From assembly GCA_900604495.1 (NCBI GenBank), contig UWOR01000002.1, forward strand, positions 62,001-126,000: a stretch of DNA of 64,000 nt, given 5' to 3'. Below, in pieces: positions 43,831 to 53,155 of this stretch (its first letter is position 1; each line of letters starts with the position of its first letter). The translations under genes were made by a program, and so were the position numbers. The stretch is from Desulfovibrio sp. Marseille-P6017 (lineage in GTDB: Bacteria > Bacillota_A > Clostridia > Peptostreptococcales > Peptostreptococcaceae). Below the pieces are notes generated by a model. That model searched no databases. It had not been told where the DNA came from and worked only from the letters and a program-made list of their open reading frames with translations.

Positions 43831-45804
43831 ATGAATAAAACAATAGGTATTTTAGCTCATGTAGATGCAGGGAAAACAACTTTTTGTGAGCAAGTACTTT
43901 ATCATACAAATTCAATTAGAAAATTAGGGAGAGTAGATCATAAAGATACATTTTTAGATAATCATAATATAGAAAAATCTAGAGGTATAACTATATTTTC
44001 TTCTCAAGGTAATTTTAAATATAAAGGTTGTGAATATAATTTAATTGATACTCCTGGTCATATAGATTTCTCTCCAGAAATGGAAAGATCCATAAACATT
44101 ATAGATTATGCAGTTTTAATAATAAGTGGAGTTGAGAAAGTTCAATCACATACAAAAACAGTTTTTAGACTATTGAAAGAATATAATGTTCCTGTATTTA
44201 TATTTGTAAATAAGATGGATAGAACAGGAGCAAATATAGATAGTGTTCTAAATGATATTAAACTTAATTTAAGTTGTGATATTGTAGATATTAGTAATTC
44301 ATTAGATATAAAAAATAATTATGATTTAGATGAGAATTTAATAGAATTTATAGCTGAAAGAGATGATATCTTATTTGAAAAATATTTAGACGAATACTAT
44401 GATAAAGACATGTGGATTAATAAATTAAAAGAAGAAATTAAAAATTGTGAAGTATATCCGTGTTGTTTTGGATCGGCACTAAATAATATTGGTATAGATT
44501 CTTTCTTAGATAAGTTAGATTTTTTAACTACTACGAATTACTGTGATGAAGGTGAATTTGTTGGGATAGTGTATAAAGTAATTCATGATGAAAATAAGAA
44601 TAGAATTACTTTTATAAAAGGTTTAAAAGGCAGTTTAAAAGTTAAAGATGAGATAAAGTATAATAATATTAATGAAAAAATAAATCAAATAAGAATTTAC
44701 AATGGTGAAAAGTTTATAACTGAGAATACTGCTAAAGGAGGACAATTATTTGCAGTAACTGGACTTAATAATGCAAATATTGGAGACTATATATTTAGTA
44801 ATGATTTCGAAGAAAGTAAAATTAAATTTTATAATACAAGTACACAAATTCAACCAAATTTAAAAGTTAAGGTCATATTTGATAAATCTTTTAATATAAA
44901 TGAAGTTTACAGTTACTTTAAGATTTTAAATAGTGAAGAGCCATCACTAAATGTATTTTATGATGATAAGTTAAAAGAAATAAGTGTACATATAATGGGA
45001 AAAATTCAACTAGAAATATTAAAAGATATTGTAAAAGAAAGATTTAATTTAGATATAGAATTTGGACAATGTGAGATATTATATAAAGAAACAATAAATA
45101 AGGAAACAAATGGATATGGGCACTTTGAACCGTTAGGTCATTATGCAGAAGTTCACATAATAATAGAACCATCTAATAGAAATTCTGGAATAAGTTTTGA
45201 AAGCAAGGCATTAGTAGATAATCTACAAATAGGTCATCAAAACTTAGTAAAAACTCATATATTTGAAAGAGAACATAGAGGTATTTTAGGTGGATATCCT
45301 TTAACTGATATTAAGATAACTCTAATAAATGGAAGAGCTCACAATAAGCATACAAGTGGAGGAGATTTTAGAGAAGCAACTTTTAGAGCATTAAGACAAG
45401 GTATAGAAAAAGTAGAAAATATACTTCTTGAGCCATACTATAAATTTAGGATTGAAATTAGCTTAGATTATATAGGACGTGTATTATCAGATATACAAAA
45501 AATGAGTGGAGAATTTGAAGAACCACAAATTATAAATGATAGATCCATAATTAAAGGAAGAGGGCCGGTTAGTACATTTATGGATTACAGTATGGAATTA
45601 CTATCTTTTAGCAAAGGTACGGGAAGTATACAATATATACAAGATGGATATGATGTTTGTCATAATAGTGAAGAAGTTTTAGAAAAAAGGAATTATAACA
45701 AAGATGCAGACATAGATTATACATCAAGTTCTATATTTTGTTCAAAGGGTCAAGCCTACAGAGTAGATTCTGATGAAGTAGAAAATCATATGCATTGCTT
45801 ATAA
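43831..45804 (+). CDS. TetM/TetO/TetB(P)-like ribosomal-protection-type GTPase
   Basis: A 657-residue EF-G-like GTPase of the ribosomal-protection family. G1 is AHVDAGKTT (GHVDAGKTT in most relatives), G2 RGITIF, G3 DTPGHIDF, G4 NKMDRTG and G5 GSAL; the domain II-V region has GYGHFEPLGHYAEVH and GGYPLTDIKITLINGRAHNKHT as in TetM-type proteins. These remove tetracycline from the ribosome. Chromosomal members in Clostridia are often annotated without a proven resistance phenotype, so this may be an intrinsic translation factor. No transposon genes flank it. A putative -10 TATAAT is at 43794-43799. Confidence 0.87.
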   Translation: MNKTIGILAHVDAGKTTFCEQVLYHTNSIRKLGRVDHKDTFLDNHNIEKSRGITIFSSQGNFKYKGCEYNLIDTPGHIDFSPEMERSINIIDYAVLIISGVEKVQSHTKTVFRLLKEYNVPVFIFVNKMDRTGANIDSVLNDIKLNLSCDIVDISNSLDIKNNYDLDENLIEFIAERDDILFEKYLDEYYDKDMWINKLKEEIKNCEVYPCCFGSALNNIGIDSFLDKLDFLTTTNYCDEGEFVGIVYKVIHDENKNRITFIKGLKGSLKVKDEIKYNNINEKINQIRIYNGEKFITENTAKGGQLFAVTGLNNANIGDYIFSNDFEESKIKFYNTSTQIQPNLKVKVIFDKSFNINEVYSYFKILNSEEPSLNVFYDDKLKEISVHIMGKIQLEILKDIVKERFNLDIEFGQCEILYKETINKETNGYGHFEPLGHYAEVHIIIEPSNRNSGISFESKALVDNLQIGHQNLVKTHIFEREHRGILGGYPLTDIKITLINGRAHNKHTSGGDFREATFRALRQGIEKVENILLEPYYKFRIEISLDYIGRVLSDIQKMSGEFEEPQIINDRSIIKGRGPVSTFMDYSMELLSFSKGTGSIQYIQDGYDVCHNSEEVLEKRNYNKDADIDYTSSSIFCSKGQAYRVDSDEVENHMHCL

Positions 45805-45830
45805 TTATTTGGGAATAGGAGATATAAATT

Positions 45831-46592
45831 ATGCTTAATAAATTTGAAAAAAACTATGAAGTAACATATAGAGACACTGATGCAAGAGGAGAATGTTTTT
45901 TTACTTCTTATATGAATTTTATGGCTGATTGTGGACTTAGTCAAGAAGAGAAGTTAGGATTTTCATTGCCGGAAATGGTAAAAAATAATCATACATGGAT
46001 GCTTTATGACTATGATGTAATAGTATATAAATATGTTAAATATAAAGAGAAGGTAAGAGTTATAACATATGCTAAAAGTTTAAATAAATTTTACGCACTA
46101 AGAGTATTTGAAATGTATAACGAAGATAATGAACTTATAAGTGAGGGAATTACATTAGCTCTTTTAATTGATACTATAAAAAAAGGCCATGTAGAATTCC
46201 TAATGAGTATTATAAAGCATATGGTGTAGAAAAAGAAAATTGTGGACAAGGAAAAAGAGATTTAGAATTTAAGAATATTCAAAGGTTAGATTATGAAAAA
46301 AAGGTAGAGGTACGTTATACAGATATAGACATGAATTGGCATGTAGGAAATGTAAAATATATTGAATGGGTATTAGAAACTATACCATTAGATATAATTA
46401 AAAATTACAGAACTCATCAAATAAAAATAAAGTATAAAAAAGAGGTTGTATATGGTACTAATGTAAGTATACAAACAGATAAATTGTATAAATGAAGAAA
46501 GTAATGAAATTAGTACCATTCATAAGTTAGTTAATGATCAATATGAAGAACTTGCATTAATAGAAACTTATTGGAATAAAGCTAATTTATAA
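45831..46592 (+). pseudogene. Acyl-ACP thioesterase, broken by two frameshifts
   Basis: The full-length frame is recovered only by two corrections. Frame 1 (45831 to about 46180) encodes YEVTYRDTDARGECFFTSYMNFMADC. Around the 7-A run at 46178-46184 the frame shifts, giving an IPNEYYKAYGVEKEN-type continuation and then VEVRYTDIDMNWHVGNVKYIEWVLETIP, the second hot-dog repeat. Near 46487-46491 a 2-base loss (TATA for TATATA) shifts again into NEESNEISTIHKLV... ending at 46592. The total (~254 codons) equals the FAT family size. The usual NGHVNN is NWHVGN here, consistent with decay. Immediately downstream of the GTPase gene. Confidence 0.8.
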
Positions 46593-46701
46593 GATAATAT
46601 AAATATATTCAAAAATATGTAATAAATCCTTTAAATGATTATATATATAATTACATAAAAATAAATTATAAATATATAATTATAAAAAAGAGGTGTCTTA
46701 T

Positions 46702-47169
46702 ATGCTAAATAATATGATTAATATATATGACATTAGAGAAGATTTAATTAATTTTATAAACATAGTAAAAGACTTTAAAAATGAATATAAATTTACTGAT
46801 TATGAAGATTTAAATTCCATAGAATATGAAGTAGAATTTGATAATGAATACAGTGATCATAAAGAAAGTAAAATAGAAGATACATGGCTAGATGAAATGG
46901 AAATCTTCTCAGAAAAATTAAATGAAATAGAAACAGAAAATCTTATAATAATTAGCAAAATTATAAGTTTAGGTAAAGATTTAATAAAAGGAAAATCTGA
47001 AAAAGAGAAAGTAATAATTATTCAAAATGAATATTTAAGTAATCTTTATGAAGATGAAGATGATTATTATGAAAGTAGAGAAGAAATTATAGAAGATTTG
47101 TTTTCTAAAAAAGGAGAATTATTAATAAGATATATTGAACTAGGTGCTAAAAAGCTAAATATTATATAA
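46702..47169 (+). CDS. Acidic hypothetical protein
   Basis: A 155-residue soluble protein extremely rich in Glu, Asp, Lys and Ile, mostly helical (DIREDLINFINIVKDFKNEYKF..., WLDEMEIFSEKLNEIETENL..., YYESREEIIEDLFSKKGELL). No signal, membrane segment or cysteine pattern. The ATG at 46702 is used because AAGAGGTG (46688-46695) precedes it; an in-frame GTG at 46693 lies in that site. It ends at a terminator shared with the minus-strand cysteine-rich gene. Family not recognised. Confidence 0.7.
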   Translation: MLNNMINIYDIREDLINFINIVKDFKNEYKFTDYEDLNSIEYEVEFDNEYSDHKESKIEDTWLDEMEIFSEKLNEIETENLIIISKIISLGKDLIKGKSEKEKVIIIQNEYLSNLYEDEDDYYESREEIIEDLFSKKGELLIRYIELGAKKLNII

Positions 47170-47206
47170 AAGAACCGCTATTTAATCTAGCGGTTCTCCT
47201 TTTTTT
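47169..47206. terminator. Terminator of the acidic-protein gene, overlapping the end of the next gene
   Basis: 10-bp perfect stem AGAACCGCTA / TAGCGGTTCT (47171-47180 and 47188-47197) followed by CCTTTTTTT. The right arm and T-run also encode the last residues of the minus-strand gene. Confidence 0.85.
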
Positions 47207-47364
47207 ACACTACTTTCAAAAACACATAACGCATCAATAGTATTATCATAAAAAGTACAATCTTTACCTTTCGAACCAAAACCACTACAAACCTTAGGAC
47301 AAATATCACGAACTTTACATTCAAAACAACACTTTATAAGAATATCCATAAATCTACAATCCAT
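47182..47364 (-). CDS. 60-residue cysteine-rich protein
   Basis: A short protein with nine cysteines (CRFMDILIKCCFECKVRDICPKVCSGFGSKGKDCTF...CVF), enough for one or two metal or Fe-S sites. The start is supported by AAGGAGGTATAGT directly upstream. No family is recognised; small Clostridial proteins of this kind often bind zinc or form coat cross-links. Its 3' end is inside the terminator of the convergent gene, so the stem sequence is under double constraint. Confidence 0.7.
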   Translation of the reverse strand: MDCRFMDILIKCCFECKVRDICPKVCSGFGSKGKDCTFYDNTIDALCVFESSVKKGEPLD

Positions 47365-47551
47365 ACTATACCTCCTTATTATAAAACTAGGACTAGACTA
47401 ATTAGATTTAATATTTTTTTATGTAACTTACAGTATTTATATACCATATATTTAAATTTATAATTTGTTATAATTAATTTAATCTTTATATGAGTAATAT
47501 ATATAATAGATAATATAAGATTAAAATAAAATTATAGAAAGGGTGTAAATA

Positions 47552-48310
47552 ATGAATATACTTATAACAAACGATGATGGAATAAATGCAGATGGAATAT
47601 TAGAATTAGCTAAATCTATGAAAAGCATAGCTAATGTATATATTGTGGCACCAGATTCTCAAAGAAGTGCAACTGGTCATGCAATAACAGTTCATAATCC
47701 TATAATGGTAAAGGAGGTTTTTGTAGATGATGAAATAAAAGCATATGCTATTTCTGGAACTCCAGCAGACTGTGTAAAAATAGGAATAGAAGCATTATTT
47801 TCGGAGGTAAATTTTGACTTAGTTTTAAGTGGTATAAACAATGGTCCTAATTTAGGTACTGATGTTATATACTCTGGAACAGTATCTGCTGCTATTGAAG
47901 GGCTTGTACAAAATAAGCCATCTATAGCTATATCTTATGATAAATTTAATATTAATAAAGAAACTTATAAAGAAGCTACGAAATATGTAGTTGATATAGT
48001 TAATAAGTTAAAAGAAAATATGAATATATTTAATGATTGTATACTGAATGTAAATATACCAAGTACTGATATAAAGGGTATAAGAATTACTACTTTAGGT
48101 GAAAGAAAATATGAAAATGTTCTAGAGGAGAGAATGAGCCCTTATGGAAATAAGTATTTTTGGATAGGTGGAAAAGTAAAGGAATTACATCAAGATGAAA
48201 GTAGTGACATTGTAGCTGTAAAAGAAGGTTATATTTCTATAACACCTGTAAATATAGAGATGACAAATTTAAATAAAGTCAAAATTTTAAAAGATATGAA
48301 ACTTTTATAG
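47552..48310 (+). CDS. surE: 5'/3'-nucleotidase SurE
   Basis: A 252-residue survival protein, a metal-dependent nucleoside monophosphatase. The N-terminal ITNDDGINADGI holds the two metal Asp, followed by VAPDSQRSATGHAITV (Ser), SGTPADCVKIGI and LSGINNGPNLGTDVIYSGTVSAAIEG (Asn), all as in SurE. It is preceded by AAAGGGTGT. The flavodoxin-fusion gene lies 71 bases downstream. Confidence 0.94.
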   Translation: MNILITNDDGINADGILELAKSMKSIANVYIVAPDSQRSATGHAITVHNPIMVKEVFVDDEIKAYAISGTPADCVKIGIEALFSEVNFDLVLSGINNGPNLGTDVIYSGTVSAAIEGLVQNKPSIAISYDKFNINKETYKEATKYVVDIVNKLKENMNIFNDCILNVNIPSTDIKGIRITTLGERKYENVLEERMSPYGNKYFWIGGKVKELHQDESSDIVAVKEGYISITPVNIEMTNLNKVKILKDMKLL

Positions 48311-48381
48311 AATAAGTAACCTAATATATGTATATAAAATAAGAGAACAATAAAACTCACAATATTAAAAGAGGTGAAATT

Positions 48382-49254
48382 ATGAAAAAAACTCTTATTT
48401 TATATGAAAGTAAGTATGGAAAAACTGAAAAATTAGCAAGAATTTTATCTTTTATTTTAGGTCCAGCTAGATTATGTAATGTAAAAAAAGAATTTAATGA
48501 TATAAATGAGTTTGAAAATTTAGTCATAACATTTCCTTTATATGAGAATAATTTTGCAGAAAATATAATTACATATTTTGATAAGTATAAATTTGATCTT
48601 TCTCAAAAAAGGGTAAGTATAGTTATAGTTGGATCATCTAAAGAAGAGTGCATAAAAGCTGTTTTGAAACTTAAGGATATAATTAATAAAAATGATATTT
48701 ACTATTATTTTATACATGGAGAGCACGATGTTTATGAATTTGAAGATAAAAAATCAATAACTTGTGGTATAAAAATAAAAGAATACTTTGATAAGCCAAT
48801 AAAGGAGGCTCCCAGGGAAATTATAAAAAAAGAAATAGATAACTTTATTAATAGTAATAACACATGTACTCTATGTACTGGATATGATAATTTTATTAGG
48901 TCAACACCTATAGAATATAAATATTTTAAAGATAATTTTTATTTTATAAGTGAAGGTGGACTAAAGTTTGTAGGAATATTAAATAATAAAAATATTTCAA
49001 TGAGTATATATGAAAATTATACATCAATGAGTAATTTAAAGGGTCTGCAAGTTAGTGGCGAAGTTAAAATTTTAGATTATTTTAGTGATGAATATAAAGA
49101 AGTTCTTAGATTGAATAATATAAATATAGGTAGCTTAAAAAATTTAAATATATCAATGAATATATTTAAGGTGAAACCAAATAAATATGAATATATAAAT
49201 TCTGATTTAAAAAAAATGGGGTATGATAGTAAACAAATTTATATTAAATTATAA
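48382..49254 (+). CDS. Flavodoxin-like domain fused to a PNPOx-like flavin domain
   Basis: A 290-residue two-domain protein. Residues 1-145 are flavodoxin-like (TLILYESKYGKTEKLARIL phosphate loop, FENLVITFPLYENNFAENI). Residues ~150-290 resemble the split-barrel pyridoxamine-phosphate-oxidase/FMN-binding fold (FIRSTPIEYKYFKDNFYFISEGGLKFVGILNNKNISMSIY, GLQVSGEVKIL). Both halves should bind FMN, suggesting internal electron transfer, which is inferred. It also contains CTLCTG between the domains. Preceded by AGAGGTGAAAT. Confidence 0.8.
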   Translation: MKKTLILYESKYGKTEKLARILSFILGPARLCNVKKEFNDINEFENLVITFPLYENNFAENIITYFDKYKFDLSQKRVSIVIVGSSKEECIKAVLKLKDIINKNDIYYYFIHGEHDVYEFEDKKSITCGIKIKEYFDKPIKEAPREIIKKEIDNFINSNNTCTLCTGYDNFIRSTPIEYKYFKDNFYFISEGGLKFVGILNNKNISMSIYENYTSMSNLKGLQVSGEVKILDYFSDEYKEVLRLNNINIGSLKNLNISMNIFKVKPNKYEYINSDLKKMGYDSKQIYIKL

Positions 49255-49324
49255 CCTTGACTAATGAATTTTTAATGTTTAAACTAATTATATATTAATA
49301 AACACTTTGGAAAGAAGGACTAAG

Positions 49325-49585
49325 ATGGAAGCAATATATAGAATAATAGAAGAGAAAATAGCACAATCAGGATATACAGGAGTTGTAGATGGTCAAGAAA
49401 TTTACGATGAAATATGTGATGAGATAGAAGATAAAGAAAATGGAAGTTATATATTTATGTCTAAGAAAGAAGATGACATATTCTTTGAGTATAAAATAGA
49501 TGTAATGGATGATGAGTTTAACTTATCTTATATAGATATAAATTCACCACAAGGTAAACTCCATATTGATTTTGATGCAGAATAA
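49325..49585 (+). CDS. Small acidic hypothetical protein
   Basis: An 86-residue soluble protein beginning MEAIYRIIEEKIAQSGYTGVVDGQEIYDEI and ending with acidic strands. The ATG at 49325 follows AGAAGGA; the TTG at 49307 is less suitable. No family is recognised. The pattern looks like a small alpha-beta domain. It is followed by a hairpin terminator. Confidence 0.7.
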   Translation: MEAIYRIIEEKIAQSGYTGVVDGQEIYDEICDEIEDKENGSYIFMSKKEDDIFFEYKIDVMDDEFNLSYIDINSPQGKLHIDFDAE

Positions 49586-49617
49586 AGACATATTTAAAGT
49601 TTTAGTAATTATATAGT

Positions 49618-49664
49618 AGAGGTTAGGTGTGAAAATTTTATTTTTAACACCTAGACCTTTATAT
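49618..49664 (+). terminator. Terminator with one bulge
   Basis: Arms AGGTTAGGTGT (49620-49630) and ACACCTAGACCT (49647-49658), then TTATAT. Confidence 0.7.
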
Positions 49665-49747
49665 ATAAACACAAAAACCTAAATATGTCTTTTTTATATA
49701 AGTTATGTAAAATAAGTATTCAATTATATTTTTAGGAGGGATTACAT

Positions 49748-50542
49748 ATGAATTCACATGATGTAGATTATGTACTTTATGGTGATGATATGCAGTTTGT
49801 TGAGATTGAGTTAGACCCTAGAGAAACTGTAGTTGCTGAAGCTGGAGCAATGATGATGATGGACAATGATATAGCAATGGATACTATATTTGGAGATGGT
49901 AGCCATAAGAGTAGTTCTGGTGGTTTATGGGGCGCTTTAGGAGGTGCAGCTAAGAGAGTTATAACAGGAGAGAGCCTTTTTATGACAGCTTTCACTAATG
50001 AAGGTCACAAAAAGCAAAAAGTAGCTTTTGCATCACCATATCCAGGAAAAATAATTCCCGTTGATTTATCTACTGTTGGAGGAAAGTTAATTTGCCAAAA
50101 GGATGCGTTTTTATGTGCAGCTAAAGGAGTAAGCATTGGAATTGATTTTAGAAAGAAAATGAGTGTAGGATTCTTTGGAGGAGAAGGATTTATACTTCAA
50201 AAACTAGAAGGTGATGGTCTTTGCTTTATACATGCTGGAGGAACTATAATAAGAAAAACACTAGCACCAGGAGAAAAGCTAAAAGTTGATACTGGATGTT
50301 TAGTAGCAATGACAAGAGATGTTAATTATAATATAGAATTTGTAGGAGGGGTAAAAAATACTTTATTTGGTGGAGAGGGTATATTTTTTGCAACACTTAC
50401 AGGACCTGGTGATGTATGGATACAAAGTTTACCATTTAGTCGTTTAGCATCTAAGGTATTTGCATCAGCACCTCAGTCATATGGAAAACAGAGTGATGAA
50501 GGTAGTGTATTAGGTCCATTTGGTAATCTTTTTGAGAGATAA
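49748..50542 (+). CDS. TIGR00266 / AIM24-family protein
   Basis: A 264-residue protein of the AIM24 fold. Recognisable segments: FVEIELDPRETVVAEAGAMMMMD, GGLWGALGGAAKRVITGESLFMTAFTN, GKIIPVDLSTVGGKLICQKDAFL, GEGFILQKLEGDGLCFIHAGGT and VWIQSLPFSRLA. The family (mitochondrial biogenesis AIM24 and bacterial relatives) has no agreed biochemistry. TAGGAGGGATT precedes the ATG. Single gene, with terminator. Confidence 0.93.
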   Translation: MNSHDVDYVLYGDDMQFVEIELDPRETVVAEAGAMMMMDNDIAMDTIFGDGSHKSSSGGLWGALGGAAKRVITGESLFMTAFTNEGHKKQKVAFASPYPGKIIPVDLSTVGGKLICQKDAFLCAAKGVSIGIDFRKKMSVGFFGGEGFILQKLEGDGLCFIHAGGTIIRKTLAPGEKLKVDTGCLVAMTRDVNYNIEFVGGVKNTLFGGEGIFFATLTGPGDVWIQSLPFSRLASKVFASAPQSYGKQSDEGSVLGPFGNLFER

Positions 50543-50552
50543 ATAATTAGTT

Positions 50553-50599
50553 GAATAGAGAAATTAGTGTTACTTTGAACCTGATTTCTCTATTTTTTT
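50553..50599 (+). terminator. Terminator
   Basis: Stem AATAGAGAAAT / ATTTCTCTATT with bordering pairs (arms near 50554-50567 and 50581-50594), then T6. Confidence 0.82.
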
Positions 50600-50703
50600 A
50601 TTTGTATAAAAATATTTGAAAGTCTAGGTAAAAATAAAAGAGTGAATATTATGTAATAATATGGTAATATATTAAAGTATTAAAAAATATAATGGTGATT
50701 AAA

Positions 50704-52180
50704 ATGGACTTTAAAATATTTTTAAAACAAAAAAAAAAAGAGAGAAAATAAAGAAATATTTTTGAATAAAATGAGTTTAAACCAAAAGATAATCTTTTAT
50801 TTTATATTCCAAATTATAGGGGTTGTAATGGTTGTAAACGTTTTTTGTCAGAAAGTAATAATAAATACTATTATTGATTTAGAAGAAGTTAGAATAAACC
50901 AAAAAATTGATAATATAGTGAACTTTTTAGATAATGAGCTAAGTACTGTTCAAAGTATATGTAATGATTATTCTAATTGGAATAAGATGCATGAGTATAT
51001 TATATTAAAAACTGATGATATTAAAAATGAATATGCCAAGAAGTTTGAAGAAGAATATTTTGCAGAAGTTAATATGTCTTACTTAAAATTAAATTCGATA
51101 ATAGTTTTAGATAAAGATGGGAATTTAATATATGAATCTTTAGGTAAGAAAGATGATTCAAATAGCTATGAGAATATAAAACATATTAAATATAAAATTT
51201 TAAATAAAGAAATTTTTAAAAGTATAAGTGAAGAAAGGTACAGAGCTGGTATTATACCGTATGAAAATAAATTGTATTTTATTTCTATGAATCCCATTCT
51301 TGAAGATAATGGAAGCGGACAAAATGTTGGATTTTTATTAATGGGACGAGAAATAACTAAGGAAAAGCTAGAAAAGATTATACCAAAATTTATAATAACA
51401 GAATCTAATAGTATAACATCGAAAGAGAATATAAAAACATATATATCTTTACATTCTGATACAAAGAACTTAGAAATTTCTCAAAAAAGTATAAGTATTA
51501 TGGAAGACTATATTCCTAATATAGAAGGGGATATATATATAAAAGATTTTGAGAATAATAGTTATATAAATTTTAAATTAAGTACTAGTGAAACTTTAAT
51601 TAATACTATAAACATGACAAGGATATTATTTTTAGGAATTTTAGTATTATATGTAATTATAATAGTTTCAACATGGACATTTTTAAATAATAGCTTTATG
51701 TCTAAAATAAATAATATTGTAAAATCAATATCAAAATTGAAGAAATTTAGTTTAGAAAAGCAGTATAAAGATTTAGACACACATGATGAACTTGTCATTG
51801 TAGAAAATCAAATTGATACACTAGTAAAAGAGTTAAATAATCACTATAAAGAAATTGTAATTAAATCAAATACAGATGAACTAACTGGTCTTTACAATAG
51901 AGTTGGATTTAATAAAGAATTTGAAATATATAAAGATAACTTTAATAAAGAAAATAATAAGGCAGCATTAATATTTTTAGATATAGATAAATTTAAAAAT
52001 ATTAATGATATATATGGTCATAAAATTGGAGATTCAATATTAATAGAATTAGCTAATCGAATATCTAAAACTTTGATAGCAAATAGTATAGTAGCAAGAA
52101 CATCTGGAGATGAATTTGTTATTTTTGTAAAAGACTATGAAGATAAAGATCATATTAAAGGAATTTACCAAATAATTTAG
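50704..52180 (+). pseudogene. GGDEF-EAL protein, N-terminal part: sensor and diguanylate-cyclase-like domain (broken gene)
   Basis: The largest uninterrupted frame is 50762-52180 (TTG start without a good binding site). In fact an ATG at 50704, behind GGTGAT, encodes MDFKIFLK... and would continue in the same frame if the 11-A tract (50729-50739) had 10 A. The product has two transmembrane helices (IIFYFIFQIIGVVMVVNVF and MTRILFLGILVLYVIIIVSTW) around a CHASE4-like sensor domain, a linker, and a GGDEF domain (DELTGLYNRVGFNKEF, LFLDIDKFKNINDIYGHKIGD, ARTSGDEF, so SGDEF instead of GGDEF). It ends at a frameshift near 52165. Confidence 0.82.
50729..50739 (+). repeat. 11-A homopolymer in the N-terminal codons of the GGDEF-EAL gene
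   Basis: C-A11-G within codons 9-12 after the ATG at 50704. One A fewer joins this start to the long downstream frame. Such tracts are prone to replication and transcription slippage. Confidence 0.85.
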
Positions 52181-52188
52181 TTAAATAT

Positions 52189-53118
52189 ATGAATAAACCA
52201 TTTAAAATAGGTAGATATAGTATAAAAGCTACCGTATCAATAGGAATTACATTTTATCCAGATGATAGCAATAATATAAATGATCTTATGGTTCAAGGTG
52301 ATTTAGCTATGTATAATGTAAAGAAAAATGGAAGAAATAATTATGTTGAATATAATTCATATATGAAAAAATTAGTAACTGGAATATCAATATCTGAAGG
52401 TATTAAGTATAAAGAATTATATATGGTTTATCAGCCACAAATAAATCCTAAGACAGGTAATATAGAAGGTGTAGAGTCTCTTGTTAGATGGAATAGTAAT
52501 ACACTTGGATTTGTAGCACCAAATGAGTTTATAAATATAGCTGAAGAAACTGGAACTATACATGAACTTGGTAACTTTATTATAGAAGAGGTATTTAAGC
52601 AAATTAATATTTGGGAAGAGATGGAATTTAATATTCCGAAAGTAAGTATAAATATATCTCCAATACAATTAATGAATAAAAATTTCTATAGTAATGTAAA
52701 TGAAATGTTAGAAAAGTATAAGGTATCAACTGATAAGATTGTATTTGAAATTACAGAAAATTTTGCTATAGAAAATCAAAAGCAAATAGTAGACAATTTA
52801 AACGCAATATACAAATCAGGTATAGATATATATTTAGATGATTTTGGTAAAGGATATAGTGCATTAGGATATTTAGAGAAACTTCCAATAAGTGGAGTAA
52901 AGATAGATAAACAGTTTATGGACTATATTTGTGAAAATGATAAAATTATAAAAATGATATTTACATTAGCAGAATCTTTAGATTTAAATGTTGTTGCAGA
53001 AGGTGTAGAAAATAATGAACAAAAAGAAAAACTTATGAATATAGGAAGTTGTGTAATTCAAGGTTATTTATATAGTAAACCATTATCTGTAAAAGAATTA
53101 GAAACTAAATATATATAG
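52189..53118 (+). pseudogene. GGDEF-EAL protein, C-terminal part: EAL phosphodiesterase domain (broken gene)
   Basis: This 309-codon frame continues the upstream protein after a single-base loss near 52165; one added T gives ...LPNNLVKYMNKPFKIGRYS in frame. It holds the last ~70 residues of the GGDEF domain (ATVSIGITFYPDD, LAMYNVKKNGRN) and a full EAL domain: EGVESLVRW (EAL as ESL), SINISPIQL, FEITENF, YLDDFGKGYSALGYL, VKIDKQF, VVAEGVEN and QGYLYSKP. The metal-binding residues look intact. As a stand-alone protein from ATG 52189 it has no convincing binding site. Normally such enzymes tune c-di-GMP. Confidence 0.82.
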
Positions 53119-53119
53119 T

Positions 53120-53152
53120 TAAAAAGAGGTTGCTTTAGACAGCCTCTTTTTT
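53120..53152. terminator. Terminator between convergent genes
   Basis: Stem AAAAAGAGGTTG / CAGCCTCTTTTT with one G-U pair (53121-53132 and 53140-53151). Confidence 0.85.
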
Positions 53153-53155
53153 AGC

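Noticed and set aside
43831..45804. Tn916-type transposon carrying tet(M)
   Set aside because: None of the Tn916 conjugation or integration genes, nor a TetM leader peptide pattern, is present.
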